From positions 1 through 39,728 of the forward strand of contig NZ_JAPNNL010000052.1 in assembly GCF_027620315.1 (NCBI RefSeq): DNA of 39,728 bases. The letters are read 5' to 3'. The notes beneath the pieces are model-generated. The model was not told the DNA's origin. It worked only from the letters and a program-made list of their open reading frames with translations, and did no database searches. Position numbers and translations under genes: made by a program. This document shows, piece after piece, positions 16,121 through 24,666 of this stretch (positions are counted from its first letter, which is position 1; each line of letters begins with the position of its first letter). The stretch comes from Nonomuraea corallina. GTDB lineage: Bacteria > Actinomycetota > Actinomycetes > Streptosporangiales > Streptosporangiaceae.

Positions 16121-17758
16121 ATGCGTGTTACTAGAGGCGCACGGATCGTCGCCGGTACCGCGCTGCTCGCTCTCGCGGTTGCCGCGTGTGGCGGCGGCGC
16201 CAGCCCGTCCGGTGACCCCGCGGCGGATGGCGGCGACACTCCGGTTCGCATGGAGCTCGGCGAGCCGCAGAACCTGCTGGTCCCTTCGAACACCACCGAG
16301 TCCGAAGGCGCCGAGCTGCTCGCAGCCGTCTTCGAGCCCCTGGTGAACTACGACGAGAACAAGCAGGTCGTCGAGGCCGCTGCCGAGTCGATCACCACCG
16401 AGGACAACATCACCTGGACGGTCAAGCTCAAGTCGGGCTACACCTGGCACAACGGTGAGCCGCTGGTCGCCCAGAACTACGTCGACGCGTGGAACTACGC
16501 GGCCAACCAGGACAACGCGCAGGGCGCCGGTTACTTCTTCGGCCGGATCAAGGGCTACGACGCCCTCAACCCCGGTGAGGGCAAGGAAGTCACCACCAAG
16601 GAGATGGAAGGCCTGAAGGTCGTCGACGACACGACCTTCACCGTCGAGCTCGCCGCGCCGTTCTCCCAGTTCAGGACGATGCTCGGCTACACCGCGTTCT
16701 ACCCGCTGCCCAAGGCCGCCTTCGGCGCCGACGGCAAGGTGACGAACGAGTACGGCGAGCAGCCGATCGGCCAGGGCCTCTTCAAGCTGGACAAGCCGTA
16801 CAAGAAGGGCACCGACCAGACGGTCGACCTGTCCGTGTACGACAAGTACCCGGCCAAGAAGCCCAACGGCTGGACGAAGCTGCAGTTCAAGCTCTACAAC
16901 AGCGCCGAGACCGCCTACAACGACCTGCAGGCGAACAACGTGGACATCCACGACTCGCTGCCGGCCTCGGCGATCTCCAGCGCGAAGGCGGCCCTCGGCG
17001 ACCGCTACCAGGACCAGCCGGACGCCGGCATCGGCTACATCGGCTTCCCTCTGCAGTACAACGACGAGTACAAGGACGTCCGGGTCCGCGAGGCCATCTC
17101 CATGGCCATCGACCGGAAGACCATCGCCGAGACGGTCTTCTCCGGCACCCGCGCCCCGGCCGACGACTTCATCAACCCGGCCATCGACGGTTACCGCCAG
17201 GGCGCCTGCGCGGCCTGCACCTACGACCCGGGCAAGGCGAAGGAGCAGTACGCGGCGGCCAACGGCCCGGCGAAGCTGGAGCTCGGCTACAACGCCGACG
17301 GCGGCCACAAGGAGTGGATCGAGGCCGTCGCCAACAACCTCCGCGCCAACCTCGGCGTCGAGGTGACGGTCGCGCCGTTCGAGAAGTTCGCCAACATCCT
17401 CGACGACCTGGACGCCAAGAAGTACAAGGGCATGTTCAGGATGGGCTGGGCGATCGACTACCCGTCCGCTGAGAACTACCTGTCGCCGATCTTCTCGACC
17501 GGCGCCATCAAGACCGGCTCCAACTACGCGGGTTACTCCAGCAAGGAGTTCGACGACCTGGTGGCCAAGGGCGACCAGGCGCCGACCGCCGAAGAGGGTC
17601 TGAAGTTCTACCAGCAGGCGGACGACGTCCTCATCAAGGACCTGCCGTACATCCCGGTTTACTTCTACCGGAACAACTCGGGGCACTCGACGAACGTCAA
17701 GAACGTCAAGATCAACCTTCTCAACCAGGTTGAGTGGGCTGACGTCGAGAAGGCCTGA
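16121..17758 (+). CDS. Oligopeptide/dipeptide-binding lipoprotein
   Basis: The 545-residue product is a family 5 substrate-binding protein. Its signal peptide ends in a lipobox (LAVAAC, Cys23), so it is anchored to the outer face of the membrane. It then has the SBP_5 features: MELGEPQNLLVPSNT, the YTWHNGEPLVAQNYVDAWNYAAN segment, and the central motif VREAISMAIDRKTIAETVF. Size fits DppA/OppA/ChtA-type proteins. The likely ligand is a peptide, but the family also includes nickel, chitobiose and glutathione binders; sequence cannot decide. It is the first gene of a five-gene operon, followed by two hairpins before the permease genes. Confidence 0.92.
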   Translation: MRVTRGARIVAGTALLALAVAACGGGASPSGDPAADGGDTPVRMELGEPQNLLVPSNTTESEGAELLAAVFEPLVNYDENKQVVEAAAESITTEDNITWTVKLKSGYTWHNGEPLVAQNYVDAWNYAANQDNAQGAGYFFGRIKGYDALNPGEGKEVTTKEMEGLKVVDDTTFTVELAAPFSQFRTMLGYTAFYPLPKAAFGADGKVTNEYGEQPIGQGLFKLDKPYKKGTDQTVDLSVYDKYPAKKPNGWTKLQFKLYNSAETAYNDLQANNVDIHDSLPASAISSAKAALGDRYQDQPDAGIGYIGFPLQYNDEYKDVRVREAISMAIDRKTIAETVFSGTRAPADDFINPAIDGYRQGACAACTYDPGKAKEQYAAANGPAKLELGYNADGGHKEWIEAVANNLRANLGVEVTVAPFEKFANILDDLDAKKYKGMFRMGWAIDYPSAENYLSPIFSTGAIKTGSNYAGYSSKEFDDLVAKGDQAPTAEEGLKFYQQADDVLIKDLPYIPVYFYRNNSGHSTNVKNVKINLLNQVEWADVEKA

Positions 17759-17768
17759 CGTTGAATAC

Positions 17769-17861
17769 AGGGGTGGGCGGGACGCCGTCCACCCCTCGTG
17801 AGCCCGCCACGAAGGCAGTCGCTTGGGTCGGCGTTACCCCAGGTTCCCAGGGACTGCCTTC
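17769..17861 (+). promoter_or_regulatory. Two intercistronic hairpins after the binding-protein gene
   Basis: The first is an 8-bp stem AGGGGTGG / CCACCCCT (17769-17776 with 17789-17796) that starts about 10 nt after the stop codon. The second is a 10-bp perfect stem GAAGGCAGTC / GACTGCCTTC (17811-17820 with 17852-17861). No U-tract follows. Such hairpins often protect the upstream mRNA or partly terminate, giving more binding protein than permease. Confidence 0.6.
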
Positions 17862-17882
17862 TGGCATGTACGGGAGGCTTGT

Positions 17883-18827
17883 ATGGGCCGTTACATCATC
17901 AGGCGCCTGATCCAGGCGATACCAGTTCTGCTGGGCGCCACCCTGTTCATCTTCGCCATCGTGTTCGCGCTTCCCGGAGACCCCATCGAGGCGCTCGCCG
18001 GTGAGAAGCGTCAGGACCCCGCGATCGTCAACATCATCCGTGAGCAGTATCACCTGAATGATCCGCTGCTGCTGCAGTACTGGTACTACATCAGCGGCAT
18101 CCTGTTCCGGGGCGACTTCGGCACGACCTTCGCCGGCGTTCCCGTGACCCAGCTGCTCGCGGGCAAGTTCCAGGTCACGCTGAACCTCGCGTTCACCGCG
18201 CTGGTCATGGAAGCCGTCATCGGCCTGGTGCTGGGCCTGTGGGCGGCGCTGCGTCGCGGCCGGGCCACCGACACCGCGATCCTGGCCTCGACCCTGCTGC
18301 TCATCTCGGTGCCGACCCTGGTCACCGGGTTCGTGCTGCAGCTGTGGCTCGGCGTCTGGCTCAAGCAGGCCACGGGCATCGAATTCTTCCCCATCGCGGG
18401 AGCGACCCAGGGGTTGAAGTCATACCTGTTGCCCGGTTTCGTGCTGGCCGGCACGTCCATCGCCTACCTCACCCGGTTGACGAGGACGAGCCTGGTCGAG
18501 ACGCTGCGTTCCGACTACATCCGCACCGCCACCGCGAAGGGATTGTCGAGACGGAGAGTCGTGGGCAGACACGGGTTGCGCAACGCGCTGATCCCGATGG
18601 TCACCTATCTCGGGGCCGACCTGGGCGTGCTCATGGGCGGCGCGATCATCACGGAGACCATCTTCAACCTGCCGGGCATCGGTCTGCAGCTGTATCAAGG
18701 CGTTTACCTTCGTGAGCAACCCATCGTCGTAGGTATCGTGACCATCCTGGTGTTGGTGTACATCGTCGCGAACCTGATCGTCGACATGCTGTACGCCGTG
18801 CTCGACCCGAGGATCCGCTATGAGTGA
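17883..18827 (+). CDS. Peptide ABC transporter permease (DppB/OppB type)
   Basis: The 314-residue product is a binding-protein-dependent permease. About six membrane segments are visible: AIPVLLGATLFIFAIVFAL, LAFTALVMEAVIGLVLG, AILASTLLLISVPTLVTGFV, YLLPGFVLAGTSIAYL, and two near the C-terminus. The EAA loop that contacts the ATPases is around TATAKGLSRRRVVGRHGLRNALIP. ATG 17883 has GGGAGG 5 nt upstream; in-frame codons further upstream (to 17823) do not add a domain. The stop overlaps the next permease start by 8 nt. Confidence 0.93.
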   Translation: MGRYIIRRLIQAIPVLLGATLFIFAIVFALPGDPIEALAGEKRQDPAIVNIIREQYHLNDPLLLQYWYYISGILFRGDFGTTFAGVPVTQLLAGKFQVTLNLAFTALVMEAVIGLVLGLWAALRRGRATDTAILASTLLLISVPTLVTGFVLQLWLGVWLKQATGIEFFPIAGATQGLKSYLLPGFVLAGTSIAYLTRLTRTSLVETLRSDYIRTATAKGLSRRRVVGRHGLRNALIPMVTYLGADLGVLMGGAIITETIFNLPGIGLQLYQGVYLREQPIVVGIVTILVLVYIVANLIVDMLYAVLDPRIRYE

Positions 18828-19800
18828 GACACCGCAGATGGGCCAGGTCGGGCCGGCGTTCCCCGACACCCAGTCACTGACGGAAAACCCACCGCCCAGC
18901 GCGCCGCCGCCGGTCGAGCAGGCGAAGAAGAAGGACTCGAAACCGGCGAGCCTCTGGAGCGACGCCTGGTACGACCTGCGCCGCAGGCCGATGTTCATCT
19001 TCTCGCTGATCTTGATCGCGATCCTGCTGGTCATGTCGTTCTGGCCGTCGCTGTTCACCTCGATCGACCCGTTCGACGCCAAGACGTGCGAACTGTCGAC
19101 CGCCCGGCAGGGGCCGAGCGCCGGCCACATCTTCGGCCGGGACAACCTGGGCTGCGACGTGTACGCCAAGACCATCTACGGCGCGAAGAACTCGATCATC
19201 ATCGGCGTGGCCACCACGGTGATCACCGCACTGGTCGGCGGACTGCTCGGCCTGCTCGCGGGCACCCGGGGCGGACTCACCGACACGATCGCCTCGCGTG
19301 TCACCGAGGTCTTCTTCGCCATCCCCTCCATCCTGGGCGCGCTGCTCATCACGGCGACCTTCCGGGACCAGGGGCTGGGAATCTGGATCGTGGTGATCGC
19401 GCTGTCGGTGCTGGCCTGGCCGATGACCTACCGCATCATGCGAGCGGCCGTCATCACCGCGCGAAGCCAGGACTTCGTGCTGGCCGCGCGGGCGCTGGGG
19501 GCCGGCCAGTCGCGCATCATGTTCAGGCACCTGCTGCCGAACGCGCTCGCACCGGTGATCGTCATCGCCACCATCAACCTGGGCGGGTTCATCGCTGCCG
19601 AGGCGGCGCTGTCCTTCCTCGGGGTCGGCGTGACGTCGCCGGACATCTCGTGGGGGCTGATGATCGCCGACGCCCGGAACCGGTTCCTGGAGGCGCCGCT
19701 GCCGCTGGTGTTCCCCGCCCTGTTCCTGAGCATCACGGTGCTCGCGTTCATCATGCTGGGCGACGCCGTACGCGACGCGCTCGACCCGAAGCTCAGGTAG
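18820..19800 (+). CDS. Peptide ABC transporter permease (DppC/OppC type)
   Basis: The 326-residue product is the second permease. It has a soluble N-terminal tail of about 50 residues rich in Pro/Lys, a first membrane helix (PMFIFSLILIAILLVMSF), a small loop of DNLGCDVYAKTIYGAKNS type (the conserved OppC segment), and further membrane helices. The EAA loop is AARALGAGQSRIMFRHLLPNALAP. The start ATG overlaps the previous stop by 8 nt, and the ATPase gene follows after a short GGAGGGGG site. Confidence 0.93.
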   Translation: MSETPQMGQVGPAFPDTQSLTENPPPSAPPPVEQAKKKDSKPASLWSDAWYDLRRRPMFIFSLILIAILLVMSFWPSLFTSIDPFDAKTCELSTARQGPSAGHIFGRDNLGCDVYAKTIYGAKNSIIIGVATTVITALVGGLLGLLAGTRGGLTDTIASRVTEVFFAIPSILGALLITATFRDQGLGIWIVVIALSVLAWPMTYRIMRAAVITARSQDFVLAARALGAGQSRIMFRHLLPNALAPVIVIATINLGGFIAAEAALSFLGVGVTSPDISWGLMIADARNRFLEAPLPLVFPALFLSITVLAFIMLGDAVRDALDPKLR

Positions 19801-19812
19801 GAGGGGGGAGAC

Positions 19813-20850
19813 ATGAGCAAGACATCGTTGGAGGCGTTGCCGGCCGAGGGAGGGCTCGGCAACGAGCCTCTGCTGGCGGTGGACGACCTGCACGTGGAGT
19901 TCGCCACGCGCGGGGGCGCGGTGAAGGCCGTCAACGGCGTGAGCTACTCGCTCGACGCCGGTGAGACCCTCGCGGTCCTGGGCGAGTCGGGTTCCGGCAA
20001 GTCCGTGACCGCGCAGGCGATCATGGGAATCCTCGACATTCCGCCGGCGCGCATCCCCAAGGGGGAGGTCCGCTTCCACGGCACCGACCTGCTCAAGCTG
20101 TCGGAAGAGGCGCGCACGCAGGTGCGCGGCCAGCGCATCGCGATGATCTTCCAGGACGCGCTCTCCGCGCTGAACCCGGTGTTCACCGTGGGCTGGCAGA
20201 TCAGCGAGATGTTCCGGGTGCACCGGGGCATGTCCAAGCGCGACTCCATGAAGAAGGCCGTCGAACTGATGGACCGGGTCCGCATCCCGGCCGCCAAGCA
20301 GCGCGTCAACGACTACCCGCACCAGTTCTCCGGGGGCATGCGCCAGCGCATCATGATCGCCATGTCGATCGCGCTGGACCCCGAGGTGCTGATCGCCGAC
20401 GAGCCGACCACCGCGCTCGACGTGACGGTCCAGGCCCAGGTCATGGAGCTGCTCGCGGAGCTGCAGCGCGAGAGCAACATGGGCATGATCCTGATCACGC
20501 ACGACCTCGGCGTCGTGGCCGACGTCGCCGACAAGATCGCGGTCATGTACGCGGGACGCATCGTGGAGAACGCCCCGGTGCACGACATCTACAAGGCTCC
20601 CGCCCACCCCTACACCAAGGGGCTGCTGGAGTCGATCCCGCGGGTCGACCACAAGGGCCAGGAGCTGTACGCCATCAAGGGCCTGCCGCCCAACCTGCTG
20701 GCCATGCCCACCGGCTGCGCCTTCCACCCGCGCTGCCCGTACCGGCAGGACAACTGCGTGACCGACGTCCCCCCGCTCTACGAGATCAGCGGCACGCGCA
20801 ACAGCGCCTGCCACTACTGGAGGGAGGTCCTCGATGGCGACCAAGGGTGA
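19813..20850 (+). CDS. Peptide ABC transporter ATPase (DppD/OppD type)
   Basis: The 345-residue product hydrolyses ATP to drive peptide import. Walker A is GESGSGKSV, signature FSGGMRQRI, Walker [13 protein letters not shown], switch histidine in LITHDLGV. The C-terminal oligopeptide domain (oligo_HPY) follows, with [14 protein letters not shown] and a final CHYW cysteine that match the iron-sulfur-type cysteine set seen in OppD/DppD proteins. The gene ends 17 nt inside the next one, so the two ATPases are co-translated. Confidence 0.94.
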   Translation: MSKTSLEALPAEGGLGNEPLLAVDDLHVEFATRGGAVKAVNGVSYSLDAGETLAVLGESGSGKSVTAQAIMGILDIPPARIPKGEVRFHGTDLLKLSEEARTQVRGQRIAMIFQDALSALNPVFTVGWQISEMFRVHRGMSKRDSMKKAVELMDRVRIPAAKQRVNDYPHQFSGGMRQRIMIAMSIALDPEVLIADEPTTALDVTVQAQVMELLAELQRESNMGMILITHDLGVVADVADKIAVMYAGRIVENAPVHDIYKAPAHPYTKGLLESIPRVDHKGQELYAIKGLPPNLLAMPTGCAFHPRCPYRQDNCVTDVPPLYEISGTRNSACHYWREVLDGDQG

Positions 20851-21853
20851 CACGATCCTGGAGGTCCGCGATCTGGTGAAGCACTACCCCCTCAACCAGG
20901 GGATCGTGTTCAAGAAGCAGATCGGGGCCATCAAGGCCGTCGACGGGGTCTCCTTCGACCTCGCCAGGGGCGAGACGCTCGGCATCGTGGGCGAGTCGGG
21001 CTGCGGCAAGTCCACCCTCGCCAAGGTGCTCATGGCGCTGGAGCGGCCCACCTCCGGAACGGTGAAGATCGACGGGCGTGACATCGGCCGGGCCAGGGGC
21101 GGCGAGCTCAAGCGGATGCGGCGCAACATCCAGATGGTCATGCAGGACCCCTACACCTCGCTGAACCCGCGGATGACCGTCGGCGACATCGTCGGGGAGC
21201 CGTTCGACATCCACACCGAGGTGGCGCCGAAGGGTGACCGCAACCGCAAGGTGCAGGAGCTCCTGGAGGTCGTGGGTCTCAACCCCGACCACATCAACCG
21301 CTACCCCCACCAGTTCTCGGGGGGCCAGCGGCAGCGCATCGGCATCGCCCGCGGGCTGGCCCTGCAGCCGGAGATCATCGTCTGTGACGAGCCGGTCTCC
21401 GCGCTGGACGTGTCGATCCAGGCCCAGGTGATCAACCTGCTGGAGCGGCTGCAGAACGAGTTCAACCTGGCGTACATCTTCATCGCCCACGACCTGTCGG
21501 TGGTCCGCCACATCTCCGACCGGGTCGGGGTGATGTACCTGGGCAAGATCGTGGAGCTCGGCAAGGACACCGAGATCTACGACCGGCCCGCCCACCCGTA
21601 CAGCCAGGCGCTGCTGTCGGCCGTGCCGGTCCCCGACCCCGAGGGCCGCGAGAACCGGGAGCGGATCATCCTCCAGGGCGACCCGCCGTCCCCGGCCAAC
21701 CCGCCGTCCGGCTGCCGCTTCCGTACGCGGTGCTGGAAGGCGCAGGAGATCTGCGCGACGGAGGAGCCGCTGCTGGAGATCCGTCCGGGCACGGACCACG
21801 AGAGCGCCTGCCATTTCGCCGAGACGCACGACGTGGTGCACGCGAGCTCCTGA
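20834..21853 (+). CDS. Peptide ABC transporter ATPase (DppF/OppF type)
   Basis: The 339-residue product is the second ATPase. Walker A is [10 protein letters not shown]-loop [17 protein letters not shown], signature FSGGQRQRI, Walker [13 protein letters not shown]. The C-terminal segment holds [14 protein letters not shown] and a final CHF cysteine. The gene starts inside the previous one and ends the operon; a strong hairpin follows. Confidence 0.94.
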   Translation: MATKGDTILEVRDLVKHYPLNQGIVFKKQIGAIKAVDGVSFDLARGETLGIVGESGCGKSTLAKVLMALERPTSGTVKIDGRDIGRARGGELKRMRRNIQMVMQDPYTSLNPRMTVGDIVGEPFDIHTEVAPKGDRNRKVQELLEVVGLNPDHINRYPHQFSGGQRQRIGIARGLALQPEIIVCDEPVSALDVSIQAQVINLLERLQNEFNLAYIFIAHDLSVVRHISDRVGVMYLGKIVELGKDTEIYDRPAHPYSQALLSAVPVPDPEGRENRERIILQGDPPSPANPPSGCRFRTRCWKAQEICATEEPLLEIRPGTDHESACHFAETHDVVHASS

Positions 21854-21873
21854 CCTGACCCCGCGTGATCGCG

Positions 21874-21907
21874 CTTCGCCCCCGTGCCGTCAGGCGCGGG
21901 GGCGAAG
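21874..21907. terminator. Terminator shared by importer operon and protease gene
   Basis: A perfect 11-bp stem (21874-21884 with 21897-21907, 12-nt loop) follows the last importer gene by 20 nt. The minus-strand protease stop codon (21890-21892) lies in the loop, so the same hairpin may act on both transcripts. Confidence 0.7.
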
Positions 21908-23092
21908 GCCTGTCCGGGCCTCTGCCCGGGTGCGGGGCCGGGGTTGGAGCAGGACGCGGGCCGACAGGGCCAGGGCCAGGGCGACCAGGGCCGCGATGAC
22001 CAGCGCCCGCGAACCCGGCGGCGGGCCGGGCTCCGCGTCGCCGAAGTGCTCCGCGGGAAGCGGCAGAGCCTGGGCGGGGCCCGCCAGACGTTCGGCCGCG
22101 CGCAGCGCCAGGGCGGCGTTGGCGACACCGTGCCCGTAAGCGGCGTCGTAGCCGCCGTGCGGGCGTCTCCTGGTGCCGCGCTCGATCGCGCGGCGCACGT
22201 GGCGGGGCGACAGCTCCGGGTACGCGGACCTGATCAGCGCGGCGATGCCCGCGACCATGGCGGCGGCCGAGCTGGTGCCGTCGCTGACCACGTACTGGCC
22301 GGTCGCGGTGGCGGTGACGATGTCGACGCCGGGGGCGACGACCGACAGGTGGCGGCGGTTGGAGAACCCGGCCGGCCGGAGCCGCCTGTCGACGGCGCCC
22401 ACGGCGATCACGCCGGGGTAGGCGGCGGGGAAGTTCCTCCTGTTGGTGGTGGCGCCGTCGTTGCCCGAGGAGGCGACCAGGACCGCGCCGCGCGTGATCG
22501 CGTACCGCACCGCCGCCTCCTCGGCGGCCGAGCCCTTCCAGGAGCCGCTGCCGCCGCCCAGCGACATGCTGATGACCTGCGCGCCCCGGTCCACGGCGTA
22601 GCGGATGCCCTTGGCGAGCGCGTGGCGGTCGCCTGCGCGGCGTCCGCCGCGCAGGGGGTCGGAGTTCTCCAGCGTGACGCGCACCGACAGCACCTTGGCG
22701 GCGGGCGCGACGCCGAGCACCCCGTGATCGTCGTCGGTCCGGTTCGCGCCTCCTCGGGAGGGGTGGCCGTGGCCGGCGATGAGGCTGGCCATGGCGGTGC
22801 CGTGGTGGCCCCATAGAACGCCGGTCCTGGCGGCTCCGGTGAGGTCCGGGCCCTGGACCACCGAGCCGCGCAGGTCGGGGTGGTCGCCGCGGACGCCGGT
22901 GTCGAGCACCGCCACCAGCACGCCCTCGCCCCTGGTGAGCCGCCAGGCGTCGGCCAGTCGTAACGCGCCGAGCTGCCACTGCTTGGCCCGCGCGGCGGCG
23001 CCCGTCTCGTGGTCGGCCGCGGCGGGCGGCACGGCCAGGCCGAGCAGGAGCGACAGGAGCGGCGCCGTCGCCGCCAGGCGTGGCGACCTCAT
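21890..23092 (-). CDS. Secreted subtilisin-like (mycosin-type) serine protease
   Basis: The 400-residue product has a signal peptide (ATAPLLSLLLGLAVPPAAA), then an S8 domain with the catalytic Asp64 in VAVLDTGV, His97 in GHHGTAMASL, oxyanion Asn211 in SSGNDGA and Ser274 in SDGTSSAAAMVAG. A C-terminal hydrophobic segment (ALVIAALVALALALSARVLL) followed by an Arg-rich tail anchors it. This layout equals that of mycosin (MycP) proteases. No type VII secretion gene (EccB/C/D/E, EsxA/B) is present nearby, so it may be an orphan or a general protease. ATG 23092 has no ribosome-binding site; it overlaps the stop of a 37-residue frame (ATGA), which would explain this through coupling. An in-frame ATG 23212 would add 40 basic residues before the signal peptide. 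Confidence 0.85.
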   Translation of the reverse strand: MRSPRLAATAPLLSLLLGLAVPPAAADHETGAAARAKQWQLGALRLADAWRLTRGEGVLVAVLDTGVRGDHPDLRGSVVQGPDLTGAARTGVLWGHHGTAMASLIAGHGHPSRGGANRTDDDHGVLGVAPAAKVLSVRVTLENSDPLRGGRRAGDRHALAKGIRYAVDRGAQVISMSLGGGSGSWKGSAAEEAAVRYAITRGAVLVASSGNDGATTNRRNFPAAYPGVIAVGAVDRRLRPAGFSNRRHLSVVAPGVDIVTATATGQYVVSDGTSSAAAMVAGIAALIRSAYPELSPRHVRRAIERGTRRRPHGGYDAAYGHGVANAALALRAAERLAGPAQALPLPAEHFGDAEPGPPPGSRALVIAALVALALALSARVLLQPRPRTRAEARTGLRPRA

Positions 23093-23202
23093 CGGGCGGT
23101 GCCCGGGCGCGGGGCGGCGGCGAGCCGGGGTGCGGCCGGCGGCCTGGACACGTGGAGCTGGAACACGTCGACCTCGAACGGGGGTGAGGGGCGCCCGATC
23201 AT
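23089..23202 (-). CDS. Possible small ORF translationally coupled to the protease gene
   Basis: A frame of 37 codons starts at ATG 23202 (in frame also GTG 23220) and its stop TGA overlaps the protease ATG (ATGA). It reads from MIGRPSPPFEVDVFQLHVS to PRPGTAR. The N-terminal half looks like a real beta strand pattern and the protease start otherwise has no ribosome-binding site. No family is recognised, and no ribosome-binding site for this small frame is clear. It could be a leader peptide or simply chance. Confidence 0.35.
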   Translation of the reverse strand: MIGRPSPPFEVDVFQLHVSRPPAAPRLAAAPRPGTAR

Positions 23203-23294
23203 GCCGCAGCATTCTGGCACGCGACCGGGGTTTCGGTCCGACGCTTCCGTGAACAGTCCGATACGCTACGTAATTGACGTTTGCGGCTTTTGCC

Positions 23295-24101
23295 TTATAC
23301 GGAGGGTGACACCCGGACACGCGCCCCCGGAGGCAGCCCGAGGCGCTGCGCCGCGTCGCCGCAGTTCACCGCGAACGCGATCAGGCCCGCCGAGTCCGCG
23401 AACGCCACCAGCTCCCCGGGCGGGACCGCCGCGTAGGTCTCCCGGTAGGGCATCGACAGCCGCCGCCGGCCCAGCGACACGCCGAGCGTGTCACCCGTCC
23501 GCAGGCCCAGTGCCGCCAGGTCGCCGGCCGAGATCGACAGCTGCGTGTTGCCGTAGCCGTCCACCGAGACGACCTCGCCCTCGACCGCGCCCCCGCGCAG
23601 CACGGAGGTGGGCTCCGGCAGCGTGACCAGCCTCTCGACCGGCACCTCAGGGCCCAGCTCGCCCGCACTCAGGCCCGCGCACAGCCGCCCCGCCACGGGC
23701 GCGAACACGTCCCGGCCGTGGAACGTGGGCGACACCGGGTGCAGGAAGTGCTCGGCGTTGCTCAGCTCGTACGCCGCCCGCGCGCCGCCGCTGGCACGCA
23801 CCGCCCACGACAGCAGCCCGTTGTCCGGCCCGATGAACACCCGGCCGCCGGCCTCCACCGCGACCGCCCGCCGGGCCCCACCGGCCCCGGGGTCGACGGC
23901 CCCGACATGCACGCCTACGGGAAGGTACGGGATCGTCTGGGCCAGAATCGCCGCACCGCGCCGCACGTCGCCCGACGGGACCAGGTGGCACACATCGATC
24001 ACCCGGACATCTGGGGCAATCCCTGCGATTACCCCGTGGCAGGCGGCGACATAGCCATCCTCGAGCCCGTAATCCGTGAGAAGTGTGATGACTGAGGTCA
24101 C
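23295..24101 (-). CDS. SAM hydroxide adenosyltransferase (DUF62 family)
   Basis: The 268-residue product opens with the family motif ITLLTDYGLEDGYVAACHGVIAGIAPD and carries IDVCHLVPSGDVRRGAAIL and VDPGAGGARRAVAVE (Asp and Arg of the VDPGVG motif) followed by FIGPDNGLLS. These hold the Asp-Arg-His set of SAM hydrolases, which split SAM into adenosine and methionine with water. Fluorinases and chlorinases of the same fold need other residues, and there is no halometabolite cluster, so halogenation is unlikely. The C-terminal domain ends VNCGDAAQRLGL..VRVS. GTG 24101 is preferred because the conserved core starts at once. A palindrome covers this start, and the gene is divergent from a DUF3263 gene. 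Confidence 0.85.
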   Translation of the reverse strand: MTSVITLLTDYGLEDGYVAACHGVIAGIAPDVRVIDVCHLVPSGDVRRGAAILAQTIPYLPVGVHVGAVDPGAGGARRAVAVEAGGRVFIGPDNGLLSWAVRASGGARAAYELSNAEHFLHPVSPTFHGRDVFAPVAGRLCAGLSAGELGPEVPVERLVTLPEPTSVLRGGAVEGEVVSVDGYGNTQLSISAGDLAALGLRTGDTLGVSLGRRRLSMPYRETYAAVPPGELVAFADSAGLIAFAVNCGDAAQRLGLPPGARVRVSPSV

Positions 24102-24105
24102 ACTT
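24081..24105. promoter_or_regulatory. 25-bp palindrome over the SAM hydrolase start
   Basis: AAGTGTGA and TCACACTT form a perfect 8-bp inverted repeat with a 9-nt spacer, and within it TGAC-TGAG-GTCA forms a second pair. It overlaps the GTG start at 24101 of the minus-strand gene. Such symmetry suits binding by a dimeric regulator. The divergent DUF3263 gene is a neighbour but there is no evidence that it binds here. A TACAGT box just upstream on the minus strand could be a -10. Confidence 0.45.
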
Positions 24106-24222
24106 AGTGACTGTACGTCTCGCAATCCGCCGTGAACAGCCGCACTCGGCACATTACGATGGCCACGGGCCGCCTGTGCGGCGCGAAGCCATCGTCGCGC
24201 CGCCCTTCCCGAGGAGGACACC

Positions 24223-24645
24223 ATGGACACTGCACCGTCAAACGGTGACAGTGCTGACCGGAGGGCTGACCAGGAAGCAGACCAGGGACCGGGCCAGGGA
24301 CCGGGCCAGGGACCGGGCCAGGGACCGGGCCAGAGGGCCGACGAGGGGGCCGACCAGGGGGTGGAGCAGGACTCCGTCCAGGAGTCCGTCCATCGGCCTC
24401 TCACCGACCGCGAGCTCGAACTCCTCGCCTTCGAGCGCCACTGGTGGCGCTACGCGGGCGCGAAGGAGCAGGCCATCAAGGAGACCTTCGGGTTCTCCGC
24501 CACCCGCTACTACCAGTTGTTGGCCGAGTTGATCGACCGGCCCGAGGCGCTGGCGCACGACCCGATGCTGGTCAAACGGCTGCGCCGGCTGCGCGCCGGC
24601 CGCCGCCGCGAGCGCTCCGCCCGGAGACTGGGCATGCGCCCCTGA
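24223..24645 (+). CDS. DUF3263 family protein with GPGQ repeat
   Basis: The 140-residue product contains the DUF3263 domain from about residue 58 (LTDRELELLAFERHWWRYAGAKEQ, then FGFSATRYYQLLAELIDRPEALAHDPMLVKRLRRLR) with an Arg-rich end. The domain is a small basic helix-turn-helix-like fold found in actinobacteria; its role is unknown, DNA binding being an inference. The N-terminal 57 residues are acidic and contain a four-fold Gly-Pro-Gly-Gln repeat encoded by a 12-bp tandem. AGGAGG lies about 7 nt before ATG 24223. The gene lies in front of otsB by about 20 nt and may be in one transcript with it. Confidence 0.85.
   Translation: MDTAPSNGDSADRRADQEADQGPGQGPGQGPGQGPGQRADEGADQGVEQDSVQESVHRPLTDRELELLAFERHWWRYAGAKEQAIKETFGFSATRYYQLLAELIDRPEALAHDPMLVKRLRRLRAGRRRERSARRLGMRP
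24282..24329 (+). repeat. Four 12-bp tandem repeats (GPGQ coding)
   Basis: CCAGGGACCGGG is repeated exactly four times, at 24282, 24294, 24306 and 24318. The units are identical, so the copy number is likely variable by slippage; each adds Gln-Gly-Pro-Gly in frame. Confidence 0.9.
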
Positions 24646-24666
24646 CCCGATGGGTACGGCAGCGGC

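Noticed and set aside
23295..24101. Fluorinase or chlorinase
   Set aside because: The motif set follows the SAM hydroxide adenosyltransferase pattern, and there is no halometabolite cluster nearby.
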